64,000 nucleotides of DNA, taken from assembly GCF_000377745.1 (NCBI RefSeq), contig NZ_KB898711.1, positions 186,001 through 250,000 of the forward strand. Direction: 5' to 3'. Shown here piece after piece: positions 17,836-26,539 of this stretch (positions are counted from its first letter, which is position 1; each line of letters starts with the position of its first letter). Origin of the DNA: Gilvimarinus chinensis DSM 19667. GTDB taxonomy: Bacteria; Pseudomonadota; Gammaproteobacteria; Pseudomonadales; Cellvibrionaceae. Under the pieces are notes generated by a model that had not been told where the DNA came from, ran no database searches, and saw nothing but the letters and a program-made list of their open reading frames with translations. The position numbers and the translations under genes were made by a program.

Positions 17836-19557
17836 ATGAATACATCTATGCATTTTCCCTCAACTTTTAAACTGTTAGCCTCAGTAGTGGCCGTGTCTGC
17901 TGCCAGTGCGAGCTTTGCCGCCACACCAGTGAGCGTAAGCGCTTCGGCCAACGATGGTAACGGCCCGCAGAACACCCTGGATGACAACTTATCCACCCGT
18001 TGGAGCGCCCAGGGCGATGGCCAGTGGATTGAGTACGACCTGGGTACGGTGTACTCAGTGGATGCGCTCGAGATTGCGCTCTACAAAGGGGACCAGCGAA
18101 CATCAACTCTGGACATTCAGACCTCTGCCGATGGCAACAGCTGGCAAACCGTTTTTTCAGGCGACCAACCCTCCAGCACCAACGGCCAGCAAACTTTTGA
18201 TGTCACCAATTCAGACGCCCGTTATGTACGTATTGTCGGTTATGGCAATACTTCGAACGACTGGAACAGCATTACCGAGGTCGACATTCAAACCTCAAGT
18301 GCCAGCAGCTCATCTTCTTCGTCTTCATCCAGCAGTTCGACCAGTGGCGGCAGCATAAGTGCAAGCGCCAGTACCGATGACGGTAATGTGGCTGCAAATG
18401 TGATTGATGGTGATTTGGACACCCGCTGGTCGGGCAACGGCGACGGTGCCTGGCTGGAGCTGGACTTAGGCAGCACTCAAACCGTGGGCAGCGTAAACAT
18501 CGCCTTTTTTAAGGGCGACCAGCGCAACTCCATGTTTGACATTCAAACCAGTACCGACGGCTCCAACTGGGATACCGTACTATTCGGTGCCGCCAGCAGC
18601 GGTAACACCACCGCCTTAGAAACCTTTGCCGTAACCGAAAGCGACGCCCGCTATGTTCGCTACGTTGGCTACGGCAACACGGCTAACACTTGGAATTCGC
18701 TGACTGAAATGAGCGTGAGCGCCGAAGGCGGTACCGACGGTGGTGGCGATAATGGCGGCGGTGATAACGGCGGTGGCGACAATGGTGGTGGAAATAACGG
18801 CGGCGGCAACAATGGCAACGCCCAAATCCCCTCTGACTTAATGAGCAACTGCAACCAGTGGAAAATTACCTACCCAGACGGCGTAGAAGATAAAACCCTG
18901 TGCGGCGAAGACAATAATGAGTATTTTTATGTTAACGCCGAAGGCAACGGCCTAGTGTTTTTTGCTCCAGTGCGCGATGGCAATGGTACCACTCCTAACT
19001 CCAGCTACATTCGTTCTGAGCTGCGCGAGCGCGAAGCCGATGGCAGCAAAGACATTTACTGGACCACCTCGGGCCAGCACACCGTGTACGTTAAGCAGGC
19101 TATTACTCATTTGCCCATCGTCAAAAGTCACCTAGTGGCCACGCAAATTCACGGCAATAAATCCGAAGGCATTGACGATGCTCTGGTACTGCGCCTTGAA
19201 GACAACCACCTGTTCCTGAGTTTTAACGGCGGTAAGCTGCGCAGTGACGTGACGGTATCGAACGATTACAGCCTTGGTACAACACACGAGGTTATCTTCG
19301 ATGTCATTGACGGTAAGCACTATGTTTATTACAGCGAGGACGGCAACTTAGGTAGCGCCTACGCCTCGGGCAACGCCAGCCAATATCTGGTACGCGACGG
19401 CTCGGCGGATTACGTAATGGACCGCAGTTACGGTGATGCCTACTTCAAAATTGGTAATTACACGCAAAGTAACGCCGATAAAGAAGGCAGTGAAACCGGC
19501 GACCCTGATAACTATGGTGAAGTAGTGGTTTACGACTACTGGGTTGATCACCAGTAA
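17836..19557 (+). CDS. Secreted PL7-type alginate lyase with two CBM32-like modules
   Basis: This 573-residue protein has a signal peptide (cleavage after ASFA, residue 28), a first F5/8 type C (CBM32-like) module (30-153), a poly-Ser linker (about 155-169), a second such module (172-297), a Gly/Asp/Asn linker (299-328) and a C-terminal alginate lyase domain (330-573). The three PL7 signatures are clear: YIRSELRE (R393), QIH (Q437, H439) and YFKIGNYTQ (Y542). QIH rather than QVH suggests preference for polyguluronate-containing substrates in this family. The enzyme should cleave alginate by beta-elimination outside the cell. No other alginate genes are near, so it is a stand-alone enzyme. A strong terminator follows. 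Confidence 0.95.
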   Translation: MNTSMHFPSTFKLLASVVAVSAASASFAATPVSVSASANDGNGPQNTLDDNLSTRWSAQGDGQWIEYDLGTVYSVDALEIALYKGDQRTSTLDIQTSADGNSWQTVFSGDQPSSTNGQQTFDVTNSDARYVRIVGYGNTSNDWNSITEVDIQTSSASSSSSSSSSSSSTSGGSISASASTDDGNVAANVIDGDLDTRWSGNGDGAWLELDLGSTQTVGSVNIAFFKGDQRNSMFDIQTSTDGSNWDTVLFGAASSGNTTALETFAVTESDARYVRYVGYGNTANTWNSLTEMSVSAEGGTDGGGDNGGGDNGGGDNGGGNNGGGNNGNAQIPSDLMSNCNQWKITYPDGVEDKTLCGEDNNEYFYVNAEGNGLVFFAPVRDGNGTTPNSSYIRSELREREADGSKDIYWTTSGQHTVYVKQAITHLPIVKSHLVATQIHGNKSEGIDDALVLRLEDNHLFLSFNGGKLRSDVTVSNDYSLGTTHEVIFDVIDGKHYVYYSEDGNLGSAYASGNASQYLVRDGSADYVMDRSYGDAYFKIGNYTQSNADKEGSETGDPDNYGEVVVYDYWVDHQ

Positions 19558-19591
19558 CTCTACGAGTAATTGCATTTTATCTGGGTAGTTT

Positions 19592-19620
19592 CCCCCTCAG
19601 AGGTTTCCTCTGAGGGGGTT
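19592..19620. terminator. Terminator after the alginate lyase
   Basis: CCCCCTCAGAGG (19592-19603) and CCTCTGAGGGGG (19607-19618) form a perfect 12-bp stem with loop TTT. The T run is short. It separates the convergent alginate lyase and potassium-channel genes. Confidence 0.75.
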
Positions 19621-19662
19621 AAACAGAGCCCGTAAAGAGCCACCAGCTAAACGCTAAGAATC

Positions 19663-20652
19663 TTAATTATCTCTCCAACCATCGTATAAACACGCCAGCA
19701 CCAATTTATGGCGCAGCAGTGCATACTCACTCCACGTAAATTGACTGCATTGCATGGATAAAAACTCAGCAGGAGCGTCGAGATGGTTATCCGGGCTCAT
19801 GCCATCCAGCACATCAATATCCACTACCGCCTCCATATTCGCCACGTGCGTTTTCAATAAACGCTTCCATGTCTCCACCCCAGCATAAGTGGGGCGATCT
19901 TTACGGCTTGGATGATTAACTACATAAAACATTGTATCTGCAGCTTTTAAGTAAGCCATGGGGTAAGCAGAGCGGCTATCGGCGGCATGGAAGTATGCCG
20001 CGATAGGGTAAGCGCCATATTTGGTTGAAAACTTAGTGCCATCCAACTGCAGTGAAAATAATTGCTGCCAAATAAAGTTCACATCATCCGGGTTGGTTAA
20101 GTCCTTTAATTTTCCGCTCCAATCTTCCACCACTGCATTATTTTGCTGTGCTAATTGTCGTTTTTGCAAAACAACAGGCACCACACCAATAATATACGAC
20201 AGGCTCAGAGAGGTAAGTAAGGTTGTGCTAAACACCGCCACTGTACTCAACATTGTCCAGGGAAATGCACGCGGCACAAAATCGCCATAACCTAACCCAC
20301 TAATGGTTACGCCCGTAAAGTACAGCTTTTCCAGACTTTGAGCTTCCGCTAAGGTTGAGCTGGAAACAATATTCCCAGAAAATGCACTGAACACTAAAAA
20401 CCAGCCTAAATACATCAACGCGTACCATGCAAGAACCACAGCTAGCATCAATACCGGCCCGGTTACCGATAGAAGCTTATGGCTTTTACGAACTTGATGA
20501 ATTTTAAGCATACCGCCCCAAATCTTTCGCGACACAAAAGCCGTCAGGGGGCCACCTCCGCGTACACTTAAAATCGTAATGAGTGCGTCTGCTAACGTTA
20601 AAAGAAGCACCACGCTTCCTGCGCCCGCAAGAATTACCTCGCCTACTGGCAT
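19663..20652 (-). CDS. Potassium-channel-like two-pore-segment membrane protein
   Basis: This 329-residue protein has membrane segments at about 5-28, 64-90 and 132-160, with a pore loop between the last two (YFTGVTISGLGYGDFVPRAFP). The selectivity filter is G119-L-G-Y-G-D124, close to the canonical T-V-G-Y-G-D but with Gly in place of the first Thr. The C-terminal half (about 165-329) is soluble and cytoplasmic and has no RCK/TrkA-N glycine motif that I can see. The protein is probably an ion channel of the Ion_trans_2 type, but the ion and the gating signal are unknown. Neither neighbour hints at its role. Confidence 0.82.
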   Translation of the reverse strand: MPVGEVILAGAGSVVLLLTLADALITILSVRGGGPLTAFVSRKIWGGMLKIHQVRKSHKLLSVTGPVLMLAVVLAWYALMYLGWFLVFSAFSGNIVSSSTLAEAQSLEKLYFTGVTISGLGYGDFVPRAFPWTMLSTVAVFSTTLLTSLSLSYIIGVVPVVLQKRQLAQQNNAVVEDWSGKLKDLTNPDDVNFIWQQLFSLQLDGTKFSTKYGAYPIAAYFHAADSRSAYPMAYLKAADTMFYVVNHPSRKDRPTYAGVETWKRLLKTHVANMEAVVDIDVLDGMSPDNHLDAPAEFLSMQCSQFTWSEYALLRHKLVLACLYDGWRDN

Positions 20653-20875
20653 ACCTCCTCCATCGTATTCAAAGCCTGATATTCAAATAACTGTGAAGCA
20701 GATTCCACGCCAAGGCGTTGTTAGAAGGTTAAGACGCCCCTGGAAGCTACGGTCAGATTGACTTGACTGTGAACAATAAATAAGAGGGGGGATAGATAAA
20801 GTGGGAGAAATAAATTAAGGGATTGGTGAATCTGTTATGTTGCCTGATAAGGCTTACGAGCTCTCTTTCCATGCG

Positions 20876-20906
20876 CAAGCGCCAGAGCCACTAGGCCCGG
20901 CGCTTG
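20876..20906. repeat. Stem-loop after the exported TIM-barrel gene
   Basis: CAAGCGCC (20876-20883) pairs with GGCGCTTG (20899-20906), just past the stop of the minus-strand gene ending at 20918. It has no T run, so factor-dependent or weak termination is possible. Confidence 0.4.
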
Positions 20907-20917
20907 AGTCTTTAGGT

Positions 20918-21895
20918 TTATAATATTTCCATTAACCCATCTTTAGAGGCCTTAACCGCCTGCATGGGTGTCATATCGGCCGGATAAACCTCTTGTTCAA
21001 TCACCAGCCACGTGGATTTAGGGGTTTTCTTAAAGGCTTCGATAATCTCGGCCCAATCGACCAAATCCTCGCCAACAATGGCGCTCACACCATTGTCAGC
21101 GGCGGTAGCTTTGTTCAATTCAGCGAATACCAGACCCATTTTTTCACCCCAGCTGCCTGGGTTGGCTTTGTTAATCTCGGGCATTACGGCGGTCGCGGTG
21201 GTCATTTGCGACTTAATATGAGCAGCGCGTACACGATCACCGTACTTTTTGATCAGGGCTGCCGAATCAACACCGGCGAAATACGCCCAGCTGACATCCA
21301 ACTGTAACACCACATCGCTACTGGTGTTATCCGCCATGTACTCCCAGTATGTGGTATCGCCATAGGCATTAAACTCGTCCTGGTGATTGTGGTATCCGAT
21401 TTTCATACCATGAGGCTTCAAACGCTTTGCCATAGTATTGAGGTCTGCTACGATCTCTTCGATGCCATCGTCGCTCCATGCACGGCCGTCGGCTGGCACG
21501 ATAAGCCATTCAACGTCCAACGCTTTATAAAATTTAACGGTCGCATCAAAGTTTTCGTCGCTAAGTTGATCAAACCCAACATGAGCGCCAGAAATTTCCA
21601 AACCCAAAGAATCAACATACGATTTAAAGGCTTCGGCATCTTTATCGAATTCGCCCAAATTGCCCGCAAGCTCGACACCGTCAAACCCCCAGTCGGCCAG
21701 CTGCTTTAAAGTGCCTTTTACGTCTTCGGTAACGTTATCCTTCACCGACCACAATTGCACCGATACACCTTCAAAAATACGCTCATCGCCATGATCGTGC
21801 TGTTCATGCGCTTGAACAGCCAATGAAGATACACTGAGACACAAAGCCGCCAATATTGGCATAGCTGCTCGTTTAATTGTGTTGAGTACTCTCAT
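20918..21895 (-). CDS. Exported sugar phosphate isomerase/epimerase-like TIM-barrel protein
   Basis: This protein belongs to the AP-endonuclease-2/xylose-isomerase-like TIM-barrel superfamily (SVQLWSVKDNV, WGFDGVELAGN, KIGYHNHQDEF, LQLDVSWAYFAGVD, AAHIKSQ). Likely metal ligands are the Glu in GVELAG, the His in YHNHQDEF, the Asp in QLDVSW and the His in AAHIKS. The ATG at 21895 is chosen because GGAGTGGTT precedes it and the 325-residue product then begins with a good signal peptide (cleavage after VQA, residue 29), followed by a His/Asp-rich HEQHDHGDE. Exported members are often found in organisms that degrade carbohydrates, but the substrate is unknown. Confidence 0.83.
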   Translation of the reverse strand: MRVLNTIKRAAMPILAALCLSVSSLAVQAHEQHDHGDERIFEGVSVQLWSVKDNVTEDVKGTLKQLADWGFDGVELAGNLGEFDKDAEAFKSYVDSLGLEISGAHVGFDQLSDENFDATVKFYKALDVEWLIVPADGRAWSDDGIEEIVADLNTMAKRLKPHGMKIGYHNHQDEFNAYGDTTYWEYMADNTSSDVVLQLDVSWAYFAGVDSAALIKKYGDRVRAAHIKSQMTTATAVMPEINKANPGSWGEKMGLVFAELNKATAADNGVSAIVGEDLVDWAEIIEAFKKTPKSTWLVIEQEVYPADMTPMQAVKASKDGLMEIL

Positions 21896-22284
21896 AACCA
21901 CTCCAGTTATTGTTGTTGATAAAGGCCGCAAGAATAGTACTGTTTATCCGCCTTGGACAGCCCAGCACTGGTATTTAAAACCGCTTTACCGTCAATTTTG
22001 CCACGGATTGCTTGGGAGAGCCCGCCATCTGGCCACTTACCACGGGTGAGACCCACGTCAAAATTTGTGAATAAACGTTGGCGCCGTTAACAAAGCTGGT
22101 AACCCGCATCGTTTCAAACGCAATCTGCGTTGCACGATTCATCATCTACTCTTGCGCGCTATCAGAGCGAAGCTTTTATAGCTGGCATAAACCACTGCCA
22201 AGCTCATTTTAGTATCGCGCCTGTGACTTTGATCCACTCACCCACCAACGCTATGATAAGACTCTTCGATTTGAGGAAACCGCC
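21896..22284. promoter_or_regulatory. Divergent intergenic region before glutathione peroxidase
   Basis: This 389-base gap separates the minus-strand TIM-barrel gene from gpx. I see no clear promoter, operator or RNA. A minus-strand frame ending at the TAA at 21907-21909 reads like protein for about 50 codons, but it has no start or ribosome site and no family match. Confidence 0.4.
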
Positions 22285-22770
22285 ATGGCCAAAATTCATA
22301 CCTTTTCAATCAACAGCCTTAACGGCGATACCATCCATTTTGCCGACTTTGAAAACAAAGTGCTGCTGTTGGTTAATACCGCCAGCAAATGTGGCTTTAC
22401 ACCACAGTACGAAGAGCTGGAAGAGCTGCACAAGCAATACAACACAGAGGGTTTGGTAATCATTGGTTTTCCTTGCAACCAATTTGGTGAGCAGGAACCA
22501 GGCGACGCCAATGAAATTAAAAATGGCTGTCTAGTCAACTATGGTGTCGACTTTCTAATCACTGAAAAAATAGACGTCAACGGCCCTGACACCCATCCTG
22601 TTTTTGCTTTTATCAAAGAGGCCTGCCCAGGACTGATGGGAAATGAAATCAAGTGGAATTTTACGAAATTTCTAGTAGCCCGCGACGGCACCCCGCAGAG
22701 ACGTTACGCTCCCATCACAAAACCTAAAAAGCTAGAGGGGAAAATTAAACGCTTGCTGGCAAATCAATAG
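22285..22770 (+). CDS. Glutathione peroxidase (Cys type)
   Basis: This 161-residue thiol peroxidase of the glutathione peroxidase family reduces peroxides. The peroxidatic residue is C36 in NTASKCGFTPQY, with Q70, W124 and N125 completing the catalytic tetrad (IGFPCNQFGEQEPG and KWNFTKFLV). Bacterial Cys-type members often use thioredoxin rather than glutathione, and C64 in FPCNQF may be involved. The ATG follows TTGAGGAAACCGCC. Together with the catalase and peroxiredoxin in this window it forms a scattered peroxide defence set. Confidence 0.93.
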   Translation: MAKIHTFSINSLNGDTIHFADFENKVLLLVNTASKCGFTPQYEELEELHKQYNTEGLVIIGFPCNQFGEQEPGDANEIKNGCLVNYGVDFLITEKIDVNGPDTHPVFAFIKEACPGLMGNEIKWNFTKFLVARDGTPQRRYAPITKPKKLEGKIKRLLANQ

Positions 22771-22808
22771 CCGCCAACAAAATTACTGCAGATCGTTCAC
22801 CTCACCCT

Positions 22809-23522
22809 TCATAAGCCCAATACTTTTTTTACGAAGGGTATGGTCAGTTTTCGCTGTTCAGCAAGAGAGGCGTGATCTAAACGATGCAAATAACAAAACA
22901 GCTGGTTCATATCACGAGGCACACGTTGCACAATAAACGTTGCCACTTCTTCATTGAGCTCTAAACCACGCTCGCGGGCGCGCACTCGCAAAGCCCTGAC
23001 TTTATCTTCGTCCGATAAGCTATGCACCTGAAAAGTCGCCCCCCACATTAGGCGCGAGCGCAAATCGGGCAGTTCAACCGGTAATGAGCGGGGGTTGCCG
23101 GTGGCCGCCACCAGCAGCAAGTGGCCGCTGTCACGTAACGCATTGTACAAATTAAACAGCGCTCGCTCCCAGTCAGGCTTGCCCGCAATAGCATCCAAGC
23201 CGTCAAGGCAGACCATGCTCAGCTGATCCATACCGTCGAGCAAAGCATCAGGGGCAAAGCCTGTTACATCGTACAGCGGTAAATACTGAACACTTAATTG
23301 ACGCGATTCGGCGTAGTGACAGCTGGCCTGCAGCAAGTGAGTCAAGCCCGCACCAGAACCACCCCATAAATAAATAAACTGCTCGCCCGTGCCCTCTACC
23401 TGCTGGTTTAAGGCGGCAATCACCTGAGCGTTGGCTGAACCGTCGGGGGCGTAGAAATTGTCAAACGTAGCGTCATCTTTAAGGCTGACCCCTAACGATA
23501 GCTGCTGAGGAATGGAACTCAC
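22809..23522 (-). CDS. hda: DnaA regulatory inactivator Hda
   Basis: This 237-residue DnaA-like AAA+ protein acts with the sliding clamp to stimulate ATP hydrolysis on DnaA after initiation. The N-terminal QLSLGV is the clamp-binding motif, and LWGGSGAGLTHLLQ is the modified Walker A. Its start overlaps the stop of the DUF2066 gene (ATGA-type overlap, 23519-23522), so the two are translationally coupled. The order with purM and purN divergently upstream is the usual one in Pseudomonas-like genomes. Confidence 0.93.
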   Translation of the reverse strand: MSSIPQQLSLGVSLKDDATFDNFYAPDGSANAQVIAALNQQVEGTGEQFIYLWGGSGAGLTHLLQASCHYAESRQLSVQYLPLYDVTGFAPDALLDGMDQLSMVCLDGLDAIAGKPDWERALFNLYNALRDSGHLLLVAATGNPRSLPVELPDLRSRLMWGATFQVHSLSDEDKVRALRVRARERGLELNEEVATFIVQRVPRDMNQLFCYLHRLDHASLAEQRKLTIPFVKKVLGL

Positions 23523-24625
23523 CGAGCACCCTCCCCTGCCAGCCGATAACGCAACGGACGCTGCATGGAACCACGAACCTGATACCGGTTATCCGACAAG
23601 CTGACGCTGTCAGAAACAGGCTGTAGAGTGTCATCCAAAGCCAAAGTATTCTCCAGACGGATCACATCGCCCTCAGTAAAAAGCTTTAGCACCAAACCCT
23701 GCTCATTCACACTGTGCATTTGTACACGTCGTACTAAGGCTAGTGACGTCAAATAATTTTCAACGCGCTTATAAGCCGCAAAACTGTCGACGTTATCTAC
23801 CCACAAAGCGATATTAGCCGCACCGGATTCGCTGGGGTTAATCGCATACAGGCCAGCAAAACGATCCGCGACATCGTTAACAGCGTTTTCCAGTAGCGAG
23901 TCAGCCTTGTCGGCCACCCCATCAAAGGATGCATCGCCTTCGGAGTGCAGTAGCGTCCAATCACCGCGCAACTGACCGTCGGATAACGTACTGTAACGAA
24001 TAACTAAAATAGCGTCTGTGCGGTAGCGCTCCGAAGCTTCGCGAATTTGCGCCTCATCCAGCTGCCAAAGACTCTCAGCCGGCATTGCCAAGTGGTCTTC
24101 CAGATCAAACAGTGGCGAGCTGATCGGTAAGCCGCGCAGCTCAGCGGCCTGACGCAAGCTTTGCCACGCGTCGGCGTCGCTCACCAACTGCACTCGGCCA
24201 GAGTCATTATTCACCACCCAAATCAGCACCAGAGGCCGGTTGGCAGGCCAAAAGGTTAAGGCGCTGTCGCGCAGTAATTGCTCGATGAGGGCCGAGGAGA
24301 ATTTCAGCTTTATAAGTGAGGCGGGAACCGGCTCGCCGTCAATGCCCGGCAGTGTCTCGTCGCTATTGGCATAGCTGTATTCGTAGACGTAATCTTGGGC
24401 GCGAGCTAAAGCCTTCTTAACAGGCTCAGCGTCCAGCGCTTGTTGCGACCCGGACACACGTACAATAACCCTTGCCAAGGCGTGTTTAGCGGCCGCTTCA
24501 CGCTGCGCCTGAGACTGGCTTTTAACCAGTTCTTGAGCGTCATAAAGCGCGATAACTTGATCGGCCTGCACAGCAACGGCCGACATTAGCCAAAGTGTCA
24601 ATAGTAGCCAGATTCGAGTAATCAG
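23519..24625 (-). CDS. DUF2066 exported protein
   Basis: This protein of about 368 residues belongs to the DUF2066 family usually found next to hda and purM; the function is unknown. The frame opens after a TGA at 24635-24637. The first standard start is a TTG at 24601, but eight codons further up lies CTG at 24625, preceded by GGGAGAGAGAACC. This gives an N-terminus (ITRIWLLLTLWLMSAVAVQA) that makes a proper signal peptide. ATT at 24622 is another rare option. The mature part (DQVIALYDAQELVKSQ...) is periplasmic. The 3' end overlaps hda by four bases. Confidence 0.82.
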   Translation of the reverse strand: MITRIWLLLTLWLMSAVAVQADQVIALYDAQELVKSQSQAQREAAAKHALARVIVRVSGSQQALDAEPVKKALARAQDYVYEYSYANSDETLPGIDGEPVPASLIKLKFSSALIEQLLRDSALTFWPANRPLVLIWVVNNDSGRVQLVSDADAWQSLRQAAELRGLPISSPLFDLEDHLAMPAESLWQLDEAQIREASERYRTDAILVIRYSTLSDGQLRGDWTLLHSEGDASFDGVADKADSLLENAVNDVADRFAGLYAINPSESGAANIALWVDNVDSFAAYKRVENYLTSLALVRRVQMHSVNEQGLVLKLFTEGDVIRLENTLALDDTLQPVSDSVSLSDNRYQVRGSMQRPLRYRLAGEGAR

Positions 24626-24801
24626 GGTTCTCTCTCCCAGTCAGGCAAGGACTCATCGAAGGCGGCATTGTAGCAGGCAAATTTACGCTTTGCTCACACA
24701 GCATCAAGACAGCGGAATTTGTCGTGATTTTCCGGTAGAATACGCGCCTTTGAGATCAACCTGTCCGGTTCCCGGGCACAACGACGGAAACAGCAAGCGC
24801 T

Positions 24802-25857
24802 ATGAGCGAAAACACCCCCACCTCGTTAAGCTATAAAGACGCCGGTGTCGATATCGATGCAGGTAACGCCCTGGTAGAACGTATTAAGGGTGTGGCTAAA
24901 CGCACCCGCCGCCCCGAAGTAATGGCGGGCCTGGGTGGTTTTGGCGCTCTGTGCGAACTGCCCACTGGCTACCGCGAACCTGTATTGGTATCGGGCACCG
25001 ACGGCGTGGGCACCAAGCTGCGTTTGGCCATAAATTTAGGCAAGCACGACACCATCGGCATTGATCTGGTGGGCATGTGCGTCAACGATTTGGTGGTGGC
25101 GGGCGCCGAGCCTCTGTTCTTTCTCGACTACTACGCCACCGGCAAGCTGAACGTTGATGTGGCGGCTGATGTGGTTACCGGCATTGGTGAAGGCTGCAGT
25201 CAGGCAGGCTGTGCGCTGGTAGGCGGTGAAACCGCCGAAATGCCCGGCATGTACGAAGGCGACGATTACGACTTGGCAGGCTTTTGTGTTGGCGTTGCCG
25301 AGAAAAGCGAGCTGATTGATGGCAGTAAAGTTGCCGCGGGCGATGTGCTGATTGGCCTGGCATCCACCGGCCCACACTCGAATGGCTACTCACTGATTCG
25401 CAAAGTCATTGAAGTGGCTAACGCGGATTTACAGCAAGATTGCGGCGGCGTAAGCCTTGCCGATGCACTGATGGCCCCCACTAAAATTTACGTAAAACCA
25501 TTGCTTGAGCTGATCAAAACCCTGCCGGTGCATGCCTTATCGCACATTACCGGTGGCGGCCTGTTAGAGAACATTCCCCGGGTTCTGCCAGAATACGCTA
25601 AAGCCGTTATTGACACCAATGCCTGGGCATTGCCTCCTGTGTTCCAGTGGCTGCAACAGGCGGGCAATATTCAATCCCGCGAAATGTACCGCACCTTTAA
25701 CTGTGGTGTAGGCATGATTATCGCCGTGCCCGCCGACCGCGCCGACGACGCCATTGAGCAGCTGAACAAAGCCGGTGAGACCGCCTTTAAAGTGGGCACC
25801 ATCGCCACGGCCGCCAGCGGTGAAGAACAAGTGGAACTGCAAGGCTTAACTCCATGA
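24802..25857 (+). CDS. purM: Phosphoribosylformylglycinamidine cyclo-ligase
   Basis: This 351-residue AIR synthetase closes the imidazole ring of aminoimidazole ribotide with ATP in de novo purine synthesis. Signatures include [52 protein letters not shown] and [13 protein letters not shown]. The stop overlaps the start of purN (ATGA), so the two are co-translated. The gap to the divergent DUF2066 gene carries the promoter, but I cannot identify a PurR operator by eye. Confidence 0.97.
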   Translation: MSENTPTSLSYKDAGVDIDAGNALVERIKGVAKRTRRPEVMAGLGGFGALCELPTGYREPVLVSGTDGVGTKLRLAINLGKHDTIGIDLVGMCVNDLVVAGAEPLFFLDYYATGKLNVDVAADVVTGIGEGCSQAGCALVGGETAEMPGMYEGDDYDLAGFCVGVAEKSELIDGSKVAAGDVLIGLASTGPHSNGYSLIRKVIEVANADLQQDCGGVSLADALMAPTKIYVKPLLELIKTLPVHALSHITGGGLLENIPRVLPEYAKAVIDTNAWALPPVFQWLQQAGNIQSREMYRTFNCGVGMIIAVPADRADDAIEQLNKAGETAFKVGTIATAASGEEQVELQGLTP

Positions 25858-26513
25858 GCAATCGCACCCGTGTTGCGGTGCTGATTTCCGGCAGCGGCAG
25901 CAATTTACAAGCACTGATTGACGCTGAAAAAGCCGGCAACCTGCCCATCGAGATTGTCTGTGTTATCAGTAACCGTCCCGACGTGCGCGGCCTTGAGCGC
26001 GCCCGCGAGGCGGGTATTGAGGCTGTCACGCTGGATCACAAAAACTTTGCCTCACGCGAAGAGTTTGATCAGGCCCTGGCCGCGAAAATCGACAGCTACC
26101 GGCCCGACTTAGTGGTACTGGCTGGTTTTATGCGCATCCTCACACCAGAATTTACCGGCCACTACCTGGGCCGCATGCTCAATATCCACCCGTCCTTACT
26201 GCCTAAGTATCAGGGGTTACACACCCACCAGCGTGCGCTGGATGCGGGCGATAGTGAACACGGCGTCACCGTACACTTTGTGACCGCCGAACTCGACGGG
26301 GGCCCGGCTGCCGTTCAAGCGGTTGTACCTGTGTTGGCAGACGATGACGCCACCACTCTGGCCGCCCGGGTGCAGCAGCAAGAACATATTATTTATCCCT
26401 TGGCGGTAGGATGGTTTGCCGAAGGCCGTTTGACCATGGCGGGCAATCAAGTTCAGCTCGACGGTGAACCTTTACCCTCTTGTGGTTACCAAGTAAGGTC
26501 TTCATCCGCGTAA
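25854..26513 (+). CDS. purN: Phosphoribosylglycinamide formyltransferase (N10-formyl-THF type)
   Basis: This 219-residue GAR transformylase adds a formyl group from N10-formyltetrahydrofolate to GAR. The catalytic triad is N110, H112 and D148 ([16 protein letters not shown] and ELDGG), and the phosphate loop SGSGSNLQ is near the start. It overlaps purM by four bases and precedes the DUF3108 gene by about 26 bases, suggesting a three-gene transcript. Confidence 0.96.
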   Translation: MSNRTRVAVLISGSGSNLQALIDAEKAGNLPIEIVCVISNRPDVRGLERAREAGIEAVTLDHKNFASREEFDQALAAKIDSYRPDLVVLAGFMRILTPEFTGHYLGRMLNIHPSLLPKYQGLHTHQRALDAGDSEHGVTVHFVTAELDGGPAAVQAVVPVLADDDATTLAARVQQQEHIIYPLAVGWFAEGRLTMAGNQVQLDGEPLPSCGYQVRSSSA

Positions 26514-26539
26514 TCATTCATGCGTGTCATAAGGATTTT

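Noticed and set aside
18741-18830. Repetitive DNA in the alginate lyase as a CRISPR-like or mobile repeat
   Set aside because: It encodes the Gly/Asp/Asn linker in frame, with short codon repeats and no spacers.
21907-22080. Minus-strand frame that reads like protein for about 50 codons ahead of the TIM-barrel gene
   Set aside because: It has no start codon with a ribosome site and no recognisable family. A neighbouring frame is equally open, so chance is likely.
22130-22459. Plus-strand frame overlapping the glutathione peroxidase start
   Set aside because: It is out of frame with the real gene, and its second half is a shadow of gpx.
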